64,000 bases of DNA, taken from Fasciola hepatica. Its lineage: Eukaryota; Platyhelminthes; Trematoda; Plagiorchiida; Fasciolidae. The stretch lies in contig CANUEZ040000151.1 in NCBI GenBank assembly GCA_948099385.1, positions 7,200,001-7,264,000 on the forward strand, read 5' to 3'. The notes below the pieces were generated by a model. That model ran no database searches and was not told where the DNA came from. It worked only from the letters and a program-made list of their open reading frames with translations. Shown one piece after another: positions 1-10,590 of this stretch (position 1 is its first letter; every line of letters begins with the position of its first letter). Both the position numbers and the translations under genes were made by a program.

Positions 1-29
1 GCTACCAAATCACATTTCCAACAAGTGCA

Positions 30-367
30 TGTTGATCTTTGACGTCGCCTCCGTCAAAAAGCAGAATATATAATCTTACTCGAGTAGATCGTTTCACCAG
101 ATGGTCGTTAGCTGTACCTTGGCACAACGCACCCAGAGAAATAGTTGCCGAAGCTTTCTTAGAACGCTTGGTTGTCCAGTCGTGATTACCACAGACCGCG
201 GCTCGTATTTCAAGGGAGCCTTCAGTAGTCTTCTACGTTTAGGCACCCGTCGCAGTCATACCACAGCCTACCACCCGTCAGCAAATGGAATGGTGAAACA
301 TTCTCATCGGCAACTCAAGGCAGCCTTGGCGGCTCACATTCGGTTGCGTGCCTCGACTTCCTTGTAA
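30..367 (+). pseudogene. Ty3/gypsy integrase core fragment, frameshifted
   Basis: This is a piece of the integrase catalytic core of a Ty3/gypsy LTR retrotransposon, the enzyme that joins element cDNA to host DNA. A reading frame from about 69 to 165 carries a VDRFTRW-type motif. A second frame from about 165 to the stop at 365-367 carries TTDRGSYF (second catalytic Asp) and AYHPSANGMV. The shift between the frames is a coding break. The motif that normally reads NGMVER reads NGMVKH here, so the catalytic Glu appears to be Lys. Nothing recognisable from the RT or RNase H domains precedes it inside the window. The family assignment is firm; the copy is clearly dead. Confidence 0.8.
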
Positions 368-1607
368 AGCAATCCTCAACACAGGGCCGCCTCCATTGAC
401 TTCCAACCGTGAAAGGGTGATTAAGAAACCCGTTCGTTTTGCAGAAACGGTTTCTTTTATTCCAGAATTAAACAACAAACTCTACGTGTAAAAAAAAACT
501 TCTGGTTTTTTCTCAGTGTTGTTGCTTCTCACTTGAAGTTTGTTTTCACACTGCGGCCATCCACCGCTTTTATTATCGCTATGCAGCTTTTGTTTGGTGT
601 TCTGCTTATCCGTCCCCTCCCGACACCATCATTAAAAGCCTGCATTTTTAACAGGAAACACACACCGCTTTCATAATACCCGTTCGCTAACTACACGAAC
701 CCGGCTGCCTCCTGGTAAGTCTCTGCACTCGCACTAGGTACCCATACGCAAGAAACATGAACTACCGGAGACCAACAACGACACCCCTTTACCATGCCGA
801 ACTTGTACTAGATCATATACTGGGGTGAGCGGAAAGAAAACTCCAGACACCGTTACCGTAAGTACCGCGCTGAACCCATGAGGTTTTTCGGGTTGGGTAG
901 CTAGCTACGGCGGCTTTCCCCAGTGTCTCGCGTCGACTGCCAACCGCCACATTCTACCGCACGTAACTGTATTGCCTCTTTCGCGTTTTTTCTACTTTCC
1001 TCCTCGGAGACCCATTCATTTTCACCGCAAATAAAATGGTTTGAAATAGTTGTTTATTTATATTCCTTTAAAAAAAACTCTTATTTTAGCTTGACCTTAC
1101 ACGTTGTCATGTTTTTTCTGTCTGTCAGGTGACCAGATGTCATCCACAGACGATACAACCGGAGATCCGAAAACTTCGGAGCTGCGGTCCGAATCCACGA
1201 ACGGTTTCAAAGTTTCGAGGAGTTGCAACATTTATTTATTCCACGGGCGATACCATGTGTGACATGCTCATTCTCTCGCCAGACTCCTAAATCGACGCCC
1301 TTCTTGCGGGCGCTCTTCTAGAAGAAGGCCTCTATAGTGGTCAACCGATCATACCACATCTATCACTTGTTTCATTGTACGTTTCGCGCACCCGGCAACC
1401 GATAGTACTGCTTTCGACACACTTCCTCGGCACAAGCCAGCTTGAGGTTTCTGTTCTTAAGCCAAGTGAGAATACACGCGGTTGGCATTCCACGGTCTTT
1501 TCTCGTTAACTTCCTCGACGAACGCGCCCGCAGAAGCTGGGTGTGCCTCCTATATTCTCCCGACACGTAATAATGCGCACCAATAACACTGACTGCTAGG
1601 GCAGAAC
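368..1607. other. No recognisable gene
   Basis: AT-rich tracts and short open frames only. None of the short frames on either strand, including the 64-residue minus frame at 1372-1566, resembles a protein I know. No long repeat was seen. Confidence 0.5.
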
Positions 1608-1883
1608 CTATTTGTCTTCATTCGACACCATGACACGCCAGCTTTGTGCCATCTGCATAAAGCGGGGTGACTGGAAGACTGACGACAAGTCTTTGATGTA
1701 GGTCAGAAAGAGCAGCGGGCCGAAAACCGATCCCTGAGGGATCCCACTTGTTGCGGCACACCAATTTGCATTGACTGGGGAAGGTGAGGTCAGGTCAGGG
1801 CAAATAGGACAGGACTGATGGTGACCGGGGTCAACCGAGCGTCCAGAATTCGCTAAGTGGTATGCACAAAGATCGGCACCCAC
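1608..1883 (-). pseudogene. Non-LTR retrotransposon RT palm fragment
   Basis: This is a short piece of the palm domain of a non-LTR (LINE) reverse transcriptase on the minus strand. SGIPQGSVFGPLLFLTYIKDL matches the strongly conserved RT block GxPQGSVLGPLLFxxYINDL. About ten residues later the Y/FADD catalytic box should appear. It is visible only after a one-base frame change, as YADG, so the second catalytic Asp codon has become Gly (GAC to GGC). The fragment is therefore broken by both a frameshift and an active-site change. It lies downstream, in minus-strand terms, of the thumb fragment at 2440-3300, which is the wrong order for one element, so the two are separate pieces. Confidence 0.75.
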
Positions 1884-2439
1884 TACTATTACTTTGTCAA
1901 CTTCTTCCGGTTTTCTTACACGAAACGGTTCCTTCCTTCAGTCTGGCTGAAAATAAAGGAGCAGAAGCACTCTCCTCACCATACAGACGACAGACAACCA
2001 TGACGTTAGCGTTCCACTATACATAGTGCCCCAGATCGCAGGCATGGACAAAGGACAACTGAAAAGCCTTGAGTAAATTACAATTCCTCCCCAATCCTCA
2101 GTATTCTACTTCTGTGGATAACTCGTTCCACTTAGCATCGCGCATACTTTCAAAAATGCCTTAGACCTTGTGTGCTAACTATTCCTTTAGTAAATCTATT
2201 CCACGGTCCCATTTCTCTATTGATGAAGAAGTTCATCGTACATTCAGTCTGAAGCGTGGCTTCCACAATTTTATGCTATTTTTTCTCGTTCTGTGGTCAG
2301 TGCCTATTTCAAATATATCCTCGGCACTGATGTCCGATAAAGTCCTAAGGACTAATTACGCTTCAATAAGGTCTACTCTAAGTCTTCTTTACCCAAGTGT
2401 GAAGAGTCCCATATCCTGTTGTCGTTCCTCATATGATTT
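1884..2439. other. No recognisable gene
   Basis: The plus-strand frame at 2168-2476 resembles no known family. I see no repeat shared with the rest of the window. Confidence 0.4.
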
Positions 2440-3300
2440 CCCTTGTTGTCCTTCAATCTTCAATTTCCTTGGCTGAGGGCAGAGGGAAAACATCCCGTGT
2501 AAGCCTCCTCACATTGACTCTCTATTCCCACGCTCAGGAAGCTTTTCTTCACAGTGCTTTCAGATGTATATCGAGACGCCGTTTGAACCGAGCGTCGTCC
2601 TTTTCTTCTACCACTGATGCCGGTAAGGCGTTCCAAAGATTGATCGTCCTTCATGAAAGATGGTAAACTAGTGGCGGCCCAGTCGACGGAAGCTTCAGCC
2701 GCGTTAGGGAATGGCCTCGCATCCGGTCGTTCACCGAAAGAGGAAAGTCCGCTTGCAATTCCGGACCCATGTCACCACGGAAGATCTTCCTCAAACTAAT
2801 TGTCACCACGAATAAGTCGATAGTACTCGGGGAACAGAAAAAAAGAGATCAGAGACGATCCTCATAGCTAACTCTACCTGAGCCACTGACGAGTCTCGTC
2901 GCGAAGCGCTGCACTTTCTCCAGTTACACCATCTCGCCAATAGTGCAGGGGTAGGTTGCAGCAACTCCGTATTCCAGTCTCGGACGAACACCCGAGTGGC
3001 TAGTCGATGAGCCTTTGCTAGACAGGCTGCATCCTTTTCCAATAAAAGTTCTCAAGCCTATACACAGCGTTCTGAAATTAGCCTCGCTACTGCCTTGTAC
3101 ACAAGTATGAACACTTCCATCGTTCTGCAGGGAAGTGCTGAGCGCTACCGAAAGAGCCGCAATCCAGTCTGGGTGACACCGAACGTCCCTTAGAGCTACT
3201 TTCCCTCTCATGGTAAATTCAGGACTCATTAGTTCATCCATAGAAGTTAAAAATATATGTGTGACATCTCGCATGCACATCAAGCGCGCACCCCAATCCG
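2440..3300 (-). pseudogene. Non-LTR RT thumb and C-terminal region, degraded
   Basis: Several minus-strand frames, read in order from high to low coordinate, reconstruct the thumb and C-terminal part of a LINE RT. One frame near 2950 contains RPRLEYGVAATYP, the conserved (V/I)RPxLEY block, followed by a QRFATRLVSG-like stretch and then R(T)INLWNALPASVVEE and FKRRLDIHLKAL near 2500-2620. The last motifs are the typical WN-LP and FKRRLD end of CR1/Jockey-like polymerases. The frames change at least twice and contain stops. No palm domain lies at the expected upstream position, so the piece is a 5'-truncated or internally deleted relic. Confidence 0.7.
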
Positions 3301-4469
3301 CAGCCCATCACGGCCGCTCGGAATGCGTCCAGGATGTGCCTCAACGCGGACGATTTCAGGTCAGGTCAGGTCAGGTCACAGGACTTGCGGCTTCAGCCAG
3401 TTTCTTGCACTGCGAGCCCAAGGAGTTCCATCCGTGCCGCAATCTACAGGCTAGGTCAGGAATGTCTTGAAGTATTACACGGGTTCGAAGTTTTGAGCCC
3501 AGCTGTCCCGGTTCTCGAGGAAACTCTCAACCGTCTGTCCGATTCACGGAGCTGAAACGCGAGTGACGGAAAGCGGGGGCGGTGGCCGCAACAAAAACAA
3601 AATAGACACAACATCATACAGTGTCCCACTATGGACAGTGCCTTAAGCGGAATGGGGGGTGCGACATTCATGAACATACAGCAGAATGGAAATGCAATAA
3701 AAGACACGTAGTGACCTCGATCGTTTTGAGAAAACGACTATTTTCTGGACACCATTTTGGATCTATTTTCTCCACGATCTTTTCTGACAACTGACATTGA
3801 CCTCAGTGTTCTCCGGTTGCCTACGTTTTACCGGACTGACTTTTCCGAGGTTTCCGTCGACCTCGTTTCAAATCACTTTCACTTTCGGTCGTTCGTTCGC
3901 GGTTCGCTCTCAGCACAGCTGTCGCGTTTCGTTCCGTTTTCTGTTCGGTGTATCTCTCGTATCGGTACTGTTTCGGTGCCACGATATATAGAATAAACCT
4001 CGCATTTGTAAACCGACTTGCGTCTTCTCTATTCGTCCGATAGAGGGGATATCGTTGGTATTCGCTGCTAGACCCGATAGGAGACACGTTCGCCAGCCGC
4101 TCTCGAACGTCTTCTGTAGACATTTATATCACTTTCTTAAACAAGGAATTGCTGGGAGAGACCCAGGTCTGCAAGAGAACAGTATCTTACGGAGGGGCTT
4201 TCCACAGAGTAAAACTCCTGTAGCTAAAAAGGTTAATTACCAGAGAAGTGCGTGGTCTCGGTTTAAAAACCGTTCTATTGTGACAACGGAGAGAAGAGCC
4301 TGGACAGGCGGAGAAGAGGCAATCACTGTGATCTGATTCAAAAAAGTGAAAAATCAAAAACGGATTATTTGTTACACGTCCTAATCCGAGGGGGCAGAGA
4401 TTGAGGAATTAGAGGCGGACGGGACAAGGAAGGTGGGACAGACCCCATACTGCTTTAGTGGAGGCCCTC
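3301..4469. other. No recognisable gene; one short pentamer array
   Basis: The only structure I see is the GGTCA array at about 3357-3377. The 3463-3520 stretch resembles the start of the repeat at 4660-4930 (TCTTGAAGTA-TACACGG). The remaining frames match nothing known. Confidence 0.45.
3357..3377. repeat. Short (GGTCA)n pentanucleotide array
   Basis: About four tandem copies of the pentamer TCAGG/GGTCA. It is followed directly by CACAGGACTTGCGGCTTCAGCC, which recurs with changes near 5518 (CACAGGACTTGGGGCTCAAGCC). A shorter related run (GAGGTCAGGTCAGGGC) occurs near 1790. The array may mark the 3' end of a LINE copy, but that is a guess. Confidence 0.6.
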
Positions 4470-4740
4470 AGAACCCTTTAGAGGATCTGGCGGTTTCGGA
4501 TGAAACCAGGGTTAACTAAGTGACTACAATACTCCAGCAGGGATTGGATATACGTGCTGAAAATTAAGGGGAAATCATCCGTAGAGGTGCGCTGGAACGA
4601 CTTCCGAATCATATTTAGGACTCGAAACGCAGACTTGCTCGCAGGTTGGTCAGGTTTTAAAAGTCTCGAAGTCTTGAAGTAATACACGGTAGCGCGTCTG
4701 AAGCTCAAAATTTGTAAAAACCTTTTTATCTGAATGTCAC
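4470..4740 (-). pseudogene. Non-LTR RT thumb fragment
   Basis: A single 76-residue minus frame holds DDFPLIFSTYIQSLLEYCSHL, close to the flatworm-type LINE block FPxLFSTYVRPLLEYxxQV. This block sits after the catalytic palm in the polymerase. Upstream in the same frame, SRLLKPDQPASKSAFRVLNMIRKSF looks like the conserved helix that precedes it. No palm or endonuclease is recognisable next to it. The flank at 4660-4930 is repeated at 7955-8235, so at least two copies of this LINE lineage exist nearby. Confidence 0.6.
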
Positions 4741-4930
4741 CTGTGAAGTGGAGGATAGTTCACCGGATAATGGGGTAATACAAATCTTGGCAAATTCTGC
4801 ATCTGGTATTGCCGCGAACTGGGAGATGGACCACTGGACAATGCGAAAGGGTTCAGGACGCTAGTCTTGGCAGCATTTTGCTTCTTGTATTGCCGGCGGG
4901 CTGGAAGACAGGTCACTGGACAGTGAAAGA
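4660..4930. repeat. Dispersed LINE-associated repeat, copy 1
   Basis: Shares an ordered series of blocks with 7955-8235: GTCTTGAAGTA, a stretch ending TGGAGGATA-TTC, then two internal units. Each unit has the pattern (T)TTGC-TCT-GTATTGCCGG-CTGGAAGACAG-CCACTGGACA. The second unit begins near 4861. Divergence between copies is substantial, so both are old. Confidence 0.6.
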
Positions 4931-5969
4931 GGCATTCTGTTTAGCTTGAGTAGTGCAAACGATTTTGAATTGAAAAACCCATTGAACGTCAGTGTGGTAG
5001 CCAGGAACAAAACAAAGGAGCTCACTTTTGCGATACCTCCGACGGAATAAGGACCTAGGTGACACTGTAGTCCAGGGCGGGAGCCGGGTGAAGTGGCTAG
5101 TAGTGCCAGTAAGTCACACGACAATTTAGGTGTCCGCGTGCCAACGAATAATACCGCACACACACAGCACAGACGAATATGCTCGGTAAGGAAAACGCGA
5201 CAGAAGGCACGGTTGGCGTTCAAATTATATTGACGAGTGAATAGTTCTGGCAAGCCAACGAACAACTGTATAGCTTGAGGGGGCACGAGGGAGGAAGAAC
5301 TGCCCAGGGTTCATTCGAACAACACAGATGATCAGTCATGGTCCGGAGGGTTTTGGTCTCGAAGGTCATCCACTTTTCCCGATTCTTCCAGGGTGTTCAC
5401 CTCTGAAAGGTAAAAAGGGAGAAAGTACAGAGATTACAGGAGGGTAGTTTAAACATCTGAGGTTCAGTATAGACAACGAGATCTTTTGGTCGTGCGACGT
5501 ACGCTGCCGTTAACGAGGTCACAGGACTTGGGGCTCAAGCCAGTAAACCAGTCCAGATCCTTGCGGCCCTGTCCGTCCAGCTGAATCCCACCGGGCTGCT
5601 ACTTCTGCGTTCTCATCGTGTTTCTGTTGTTCGCTCTGTGGATAAAAAGGGTTCATACTCAGTTGGCTGTTGGTAGAGCGTAGCAGTCCCGCTGTTACGA
5701 ATTGAATCCCTTTCCAAGTCTAGCTCCAATTAGAGTGCCACTAGTACAGGCAGTGTTTAGATAAAGTGTTATTACTTGTACTCTTGAGGGAAGGAAAATT
5801 AACTGGGGGACGATGGATAAGGGGTAGTGAAGCGAGTCGGAAGTAGGTATAATAATAGTGGAAAGCGGTGACAGAAGAGGGAAGGGCGCTGCATCCAATA
5901 ATGCCACTGAATGATGTAGACTTCGATGCACCAGAGAACACATCGGGCCAGCAACGGCCCAACTAAGCC
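4931..5969. other. No recognisable gene
   Basis: The longest frame (4861-5286, minus) has hydrophobic stretches but no family resemblance. A block near 5512-5545 resembles 3372-3400. Nothing else stands out. Confidence 0.45.
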
Positions 5970-6254
5970 TTAAAACCTTCCCCGCGATGTGGCAGCCACC
6001 ACCTCAGCCGGCAGTACGTTCCACATGTTGACAACTCGGCACGCGAAATGAATTTTCTCTTTATGTCTTCTGGCACTCAGATAAAATAAGATTAGCTCAC
6101 AGGACTGGTGACCAATGTCAAAGGTAGTCCAGCTTCTTGCACCTGTGAACCACCGAGTCCCACCCTGCTTAGCCTTTCTGGGGTCCTCTGTTTTGAGGGA
6201 ACTGGGAGCACGACACAGGCATATGCATTTGAACACGTTTTTAGAGACAAACAA
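5970..6254 (-). pseudogene. Non-LTR RT extreme C-terminal fragment
   Basis: The minus frame carries FACRVVNMWNVLPAEVVAATS, the RVVNxWNxLPxEVV motif found near the C-terminus of CR1/Jockey-like LINE polymerases. The following FKxxLD motif is missing, because the frame ends at the stop near 5970. Upstream residues (RHKEKIHF) fit the basic stretch that usually precedes this motif. Only this terminal part is recognisable. It lies about 140 bp beyond the 3' end of the Penelope-like copy and on the same strand, with no evident functional link. Confidence 0.6.
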
Positions 6255-6393
6255 TTGTTTTCAATGATTCATTCTCAAGTCTTTACAAATCATATGGGAG
6301 ATGGTTGTGCTGAAATGGTCAAGGGTAATTCGGATTGGATAAAGCTTGTGGGAGGGGCAGGTCGGAGTTAGATCGACGTGTCAACCCGCACGA

Positions 6394-7280
6394 CTAGGTC
6401 GTGACGGTCACATGGTTCGGAGCTGAGTGGCTGAAGTGGGAGTGGTCCACTTGCGGCCAGGGTAGTTGGAGGGCTTGGACGAACTTCTTCTGTGTACATA
6501 GGGCAGGTGCGAAAAGACGGATGCTAATCGCCTCCGCGGTGGCCAGTGTGTGTAAGCGGATGTGTTTGTGGGGATTGGGGGGCACTCGATAGACGATTTT
6601 AAATGCTGAATCTGTGCTTACTTGATGACTTGAGTCTACCAGATGTCCGAGAATGGCACTCCCCATGGTTCCTGTTCCTCCATGTTGTAGCCATCGTGGA
6701 CAGTGTTCTTTAATTCTTTGGGATAGTTGCCTTGCCGTTCGGCCAATGAAGGTTGCATTACATTTGCACCTGAACAAATAGATTACCATTGAGTTGGCCA
6801 GCATTGGCAACACTTCCTTATTAGAATTTCGGATAATGGGAGAGCTTGCGAATACACAGGCAACACGAGCTGAGTTGAATGTCCCACTCACCGCATGTGT
6901 CAAACGTCTGTTGACAAGGTTTGATGTGGCGTCTCCTCTGAATGGCATACGGATAAACAGCTTCTTCTTGGGAACGTCATAACTTGGAGCACATTTGGGT
7001 CTATCCCTCAGATTTTGTCTTATAAAGCTCTCAGGGTAACCGTTTTCCCTGAGAGTGTTTTTAACTAAATGCAGTTCTTCTTCTATGGTCTCCTGCGAGC
7101 ATAACTTTCTTACTCGCGGGGCTAAGCATTGGACTAGGTTTCTTTTATGTCGTATGGGTACAAAACTGAGAAAGTTGGTGTGCTGTCCAGTCCATGTTTG
7201 CTTTCTATGTACCCTTCCTTCGACTGTCCCATTGGTGCTCCTGCTTATGGAGACATCCAGAAAGGCCAACGTGTCGCATA
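6394..7280 (-). pseudogene. Penelope-like element: RT C-terminus plus GIY-YIG endonuclease
   Basis: This uninterrupted frame of about 295 residues matches the C-terminal half of a Penelope-like retroelement polyprotein. The N-terminal third has LAFLDVSISR and SFVPIRHKRNLVQCLAPR, conserved in the RT thumb region of this group. The C-terminal part has IYLFRCKCNATFIGRT followed by QRIKEH, a GIY-YIG nuclease signature with FIG in place of YIG and the usual Cys pair before it. This nuclease nicks DNA to prime insertion. The RT palm that should lie upstream (above 7296 on this strand) is absent and is replaced by a LINE tail in the opposite orientation. The copy is therefore 5'-truncated even though its remaining frame is open. 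The family call is strong. Confidence 0.85.
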
Positions 7281-7283
7281 TAC

Positions 7284-7930
7284 ATTTGCTTTGCATCCTG
7301 CACTTTTTCGCCCGCCATTGCTCATGCTATCATCCCGCCGTCCCTCGTGGTATGCTTTCATTCTTCCTACATATGTGCTTCACATGTACCATATTCAATC
7401 CTTCCAAACCGTTTTTGTCATCCGTACCACCGTTTACTTCTCCCAATGTTCTCTACCTGTTCTATGATGAGCTTTGTGCACTGCCCGCTGACCACCTACT
7501 GCAGCGTGGCAAGGCTTCGTTACCATCTAGTCCCTAGCAAAGGATACCTCTGTTTTCTCCACATCTCCCGCCATCACAGTTTCTTATATCCACTTCCATC
7601 CCCTTCCATTTATATCTGTCACTTTTTAGATATCCTTATTTGGACCAGCCAGACTCTCCAGTTGACCTTGAACCTCAAATCCACCGGGCATCCATTTGAA
7701 TCCGCCACTGGATTCTTTCAAACTCTCCCCATTCCTCTTTGATGTGCATACATTCACCATACGTTTATCTCCCTCCTCAGCCTACCCGTTCCATTTTTAT
7801 CATCGATATTTCTACTTTTTCACGAATTTTGTCTGTCCGTGCCACCGCTTATGAAAACTTGATCATGTGTCTAAAATGCTCCAGGCTTCTCCGAACTAAT
7901 CTATTATTATTTTCATTGTTAATATTGTAA
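7284..7930 (+). repeat. Family F repeat, copy F1 (LINE 3' end with ATT-rich tail)
   Basis: Non-coding repeat whose parts recur in reverse orientation elsewhere. 7284-7510 matches 58970-59280, and 7640-7930 matches 50340-50640 and 41615-41945. The end nearest 7930 holds TCTATTATTATTTTCATTGTTAAT, which fits an ATT-type LINE tail. The CT-rich body holds only short frames. Its left edge abuts the truncated Penelope-like copy, so it probably inserted there or shares a rearrangement breakpoint with it. Confidence 0.65.
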
Positions 7931-7954
7931 TTATGTCGGGATCGCCGTTAAAGA

Positions 7955-8235
7955 ATTCCTGAAGTCTTAATATCTTGAAGTAGTAGAGAGTTCATATGTT
8001 CCCTAATCTCGTGGTTATCTTGTTATGTGAAAGTCACTGCCGAGCTGGAGGATATTTCGCTGCATAAAGGGGCAGTGGGACAATGGGAACGGGTTCAAAA
8101 TACAACTTTTGACAGTGTCCTGCATCTGGCACTGCCGGCAAACTGGACGACAGACCACTGGACAACGTTAAGTGGTTCAGGTTACTAGTGGTGACCGCGT
8201 TTTGCCTCTTGTATTAGCGGTGATCTGGACAGTGG
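7955..8235. repeat. Dispersed LINE-associated repeat, copy 2
   Basis: Second copy of the repeat at 4660-4930, same orientation. Shared blocks include CTTGAAGTAGTA, GCTGGAGGATATTTC and two spaced units around CACTGCCGGCAAACTGGACGACAGACCACTGG. It is probably the internal or 3' part of an old minus-strand LINE. Confidence 0.6.
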
Positions 8236-8924
8236 GTTAAAGTTCAACTTCGTGGTGGTCCGCCCAGTTTGATTGGCACAAAATACTCCCCCACTGAAAA
8301 TCCGTCAAAAATCAAACGGCGATACCCTTAAATAGCGCCCCGCCTTGCCTTCACAGGTTCAGCAAAGAGTGACATTTCAATAGGGTAGGCGTTGGAACGG
8401 CGGGCTCGCCCTCTCTGCAATGGTCAAGGCCTCCAGCTATCAGTTCTCACTAAGCAGTACGGAAAAGGAAGGTATAGGGAAATCAAGAAATATTTGGGAA
8501 AGGTACTAAGACAAACTGAAAGGGAGTGGGGAAGAGGAAGGAGCAGGAGTAGAACAAAAAGAGGGGAAAGAAGAGGAATGCTGAAGCGGACTAAAATACT
8601 ACAACTGGGCTCATGATGCTGACTCACAGGTAGCCGAGAAAGGCGTGTGACCACGGAGCCCCTAGCTTCTTCACGAACACTGACACGTCGTTTGCCTCCA
8701 CCACCGCTCCTAGAAGCTTGTTCCTGTTGTTAATCCTCTGTGGCAACAGCCATCTTCGTCCACCCCTCCAACACATTTATTGTTTAAATGAAAGCTGCCA
8801 GGCGAGCTCGGTCGCCATTTGACTGCCGCCATTGCATGAGCTCTCACGCATGCTCTCAAGTAGACTCTAACCACTATCCCTCACGATCGGCTTCTTGCTG
8901 CCACAGGTTGTGGAGAATACCATC
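8236..8924. other. No recognisable gene; purine-rich patch
   Basis: 8455-8580 is strongly purine-rich (GGAAGAGGAAGGAGCAGG-type sequence) on the plus strand. The overlapping frames are low-complexity Arg/Lys/Gly and are not credible proteins. Confidence 0.45.
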
Positions 8925-9263
8925 TTTAAGGACCAGTTGTGGAAACCTTCACTCATTTGCTTACACTATTGACGTGTCTTTACGAACTGCTTGTTTTTAT
9001 GAACCATTTGTTGTTTGTTCGCGCCCAGAACGCTACTTTTTCATATCCTTGTTCTGGACCTGCATGAGGCACGTGCTCCTTGCTCGCACGCTGCAATTTG
9101 GTTTCTCGTTTGTTGAGTATTTTTGATCTCACTATTGGGGTTTGTATCTTTTTGATGTCATTGTTCATTAAAAATCCAGTATCGTAGAATATCATGGATA
9201 ATCGCCTTTTGATTTCGGGATCCGTTGCGAATTTGGCTACGCATTGCTCAAACGTTTGTTACT
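8925..9263 (+). mobile_element. Left LTR of a BEL/Pao retrotransposon
   Basis: This segment matches 15371-15747 over nearly its whole length. A block of about 75 bp at 9180-9255, around GGATAATCGCCTTTTGATTT, is almost identical. An internal gap of about 40 bp near 8945 makes this copy shorter. By alignment with the other LTR, the ends should be TGTAAC and GTTACA. Here they have decayed to TTTAAG and GTTACT. The element's internal region follows directly. I see no target-site duplication on this copy. Confidence 0.8.
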
Positions 9264-9304
9264 GTACTCGATTGATCAGTCTGGAACGAGGAAAAACACG
9301 CAAA

Positions 9305-10590
9305 ATGCCAATAAAAAGATGGAAAACATTGGAATCTGGACAGGAAGTAATACGGCACGTCACTGGGGAGGTTTTGGGTACATTTGATTCTCCAGTTAAT
9401 GTTAGATCGCCTAATCCTGTCAGTGCTAGTTCATGTGTTACTGAAGGCAATGTGGATTGTAAGGATGTTGATCTATATAGGCTGAGAGTATTAGACCTAG
9501 AACAGCATTTGTTATGGGCCAGTCAACAGGCGCAGGAAGCAGAAAAGAAGTGTATACAGAAAAAGCGTGAGCATGGGACCAGCGACTACGACACTTCCGA
9601 TAGATCAGGGTGCAATAAGATAGCGAGCCCCACGCCAAACGCCGACTGCAAAACACCATTGATCGATTTGCCAAGAGTAGAACTAACGACTTTCGACGGG
9701 CGAACTGAACACTACTGCAAGTTTGTCAAGCAGTTCGAAACGTTCGTCGAAAATAAGGTAACCGACCCTGAGTAAAGGCTTCTCTACCTGACTCACCACT
9801 GCCGAGGCCGAGCAAGAGAAGCTATCGACGGATGTGCCATGCTCGACCCGGAACAAGGCTACACCCGAGCAAGGAAAATTCTAAGGGACTTGTTTGACCA
9901 ACCTTTCAAAGTAGCCCGTAACCTAATAGAGGGCGTGATGGTAGAGGCAGAGAGAACCAAGGGAGACGTCTACACAATGGCCGACCTGGTGATCAAGATG
10001 CAGAACTGCTCAATAGCCCTCGACCATTTAGGTTACAGGGCTGACCCAGATGCAATGTACACTTAGGAAGGCATGGTCCGTCACCTCTCTCCCGAACTAC
10101 AGGGTCGGCGAGTGGAGGAGGCGGAACGGATCAGCCGAAGCGACCGAGAAGCTAACTTCGAAGACCTGACCGAATACTTGGACAGGCAAACCAAGATAGC
10201 CGACAGCAGATTTGGCCGACTTATGCGGGACAGCAACCGGGCAAACAAGCCCAGTACTAGCCAGGCTCAAACCCCTGCACGGGAACATCCGAAATATCAA
10301 CCTTGGACCAATGCACACGCCATTTCAAGTGATGCCACGTCGCAACCAAATTGCAGATCCTGTGATGCTAGCCATAGACTACCAGAATGCCCCAAGTTCG
10401 GCAACGCCACAATAGACGAACGGTGGGGAATGACGAGGATAGCAGGGGCGTGTTTTATTTGTCTCAACACAATCCACCGGGCGGCAGCATGTAGGTCAAG
10501 GAACCGATGTGGTTACGAGGGCTGTACGGGCAGACACCATCGGCTGCTGCATCAAGCGAGAGCAACCTTACCCGAGGTGAGTGCCAAGCC
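9305..10590 (+). pseudogene. BEL/Pao gag-like region with zinc knuckles
   Basis: Gag forms the particle that packages element RNA. The likely start is the ATG at 9305; the frame is open further upstream into the LTR (9194), but that part is LTR sequence. Around residues 120-180, LTTFDGRTEHYCKFVKQFETF fits the DUF1759 gag core. Two Cys-His knuckles follow, near 10350-10395 (CRSC..H..C) and 10450-10492 (C-x2-C-x4-H-x4-C, CFICLNTIHRAAAC), with a third Cys/His-rich patch after them. In-frame stops at 9773-9775 (TAA, probably a former Gln codon) and 10064-10066 (TAG) interrupt the frame, so full-length gag cannot be made. Confidence 0.85.

Noticed and set aside
7055..7742. Three overlapping plus frames of 106-182 residues
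   Set aside because: They run antisense to the Penelope-like frame or lie in the CT-rich family F repeat; the open length is explained by composition.
8455..8654. Arg/Lys-rich plus frame and Leu-rich minus frame
   Set aside because: Both are products of a purine-rich low-complexity patch.
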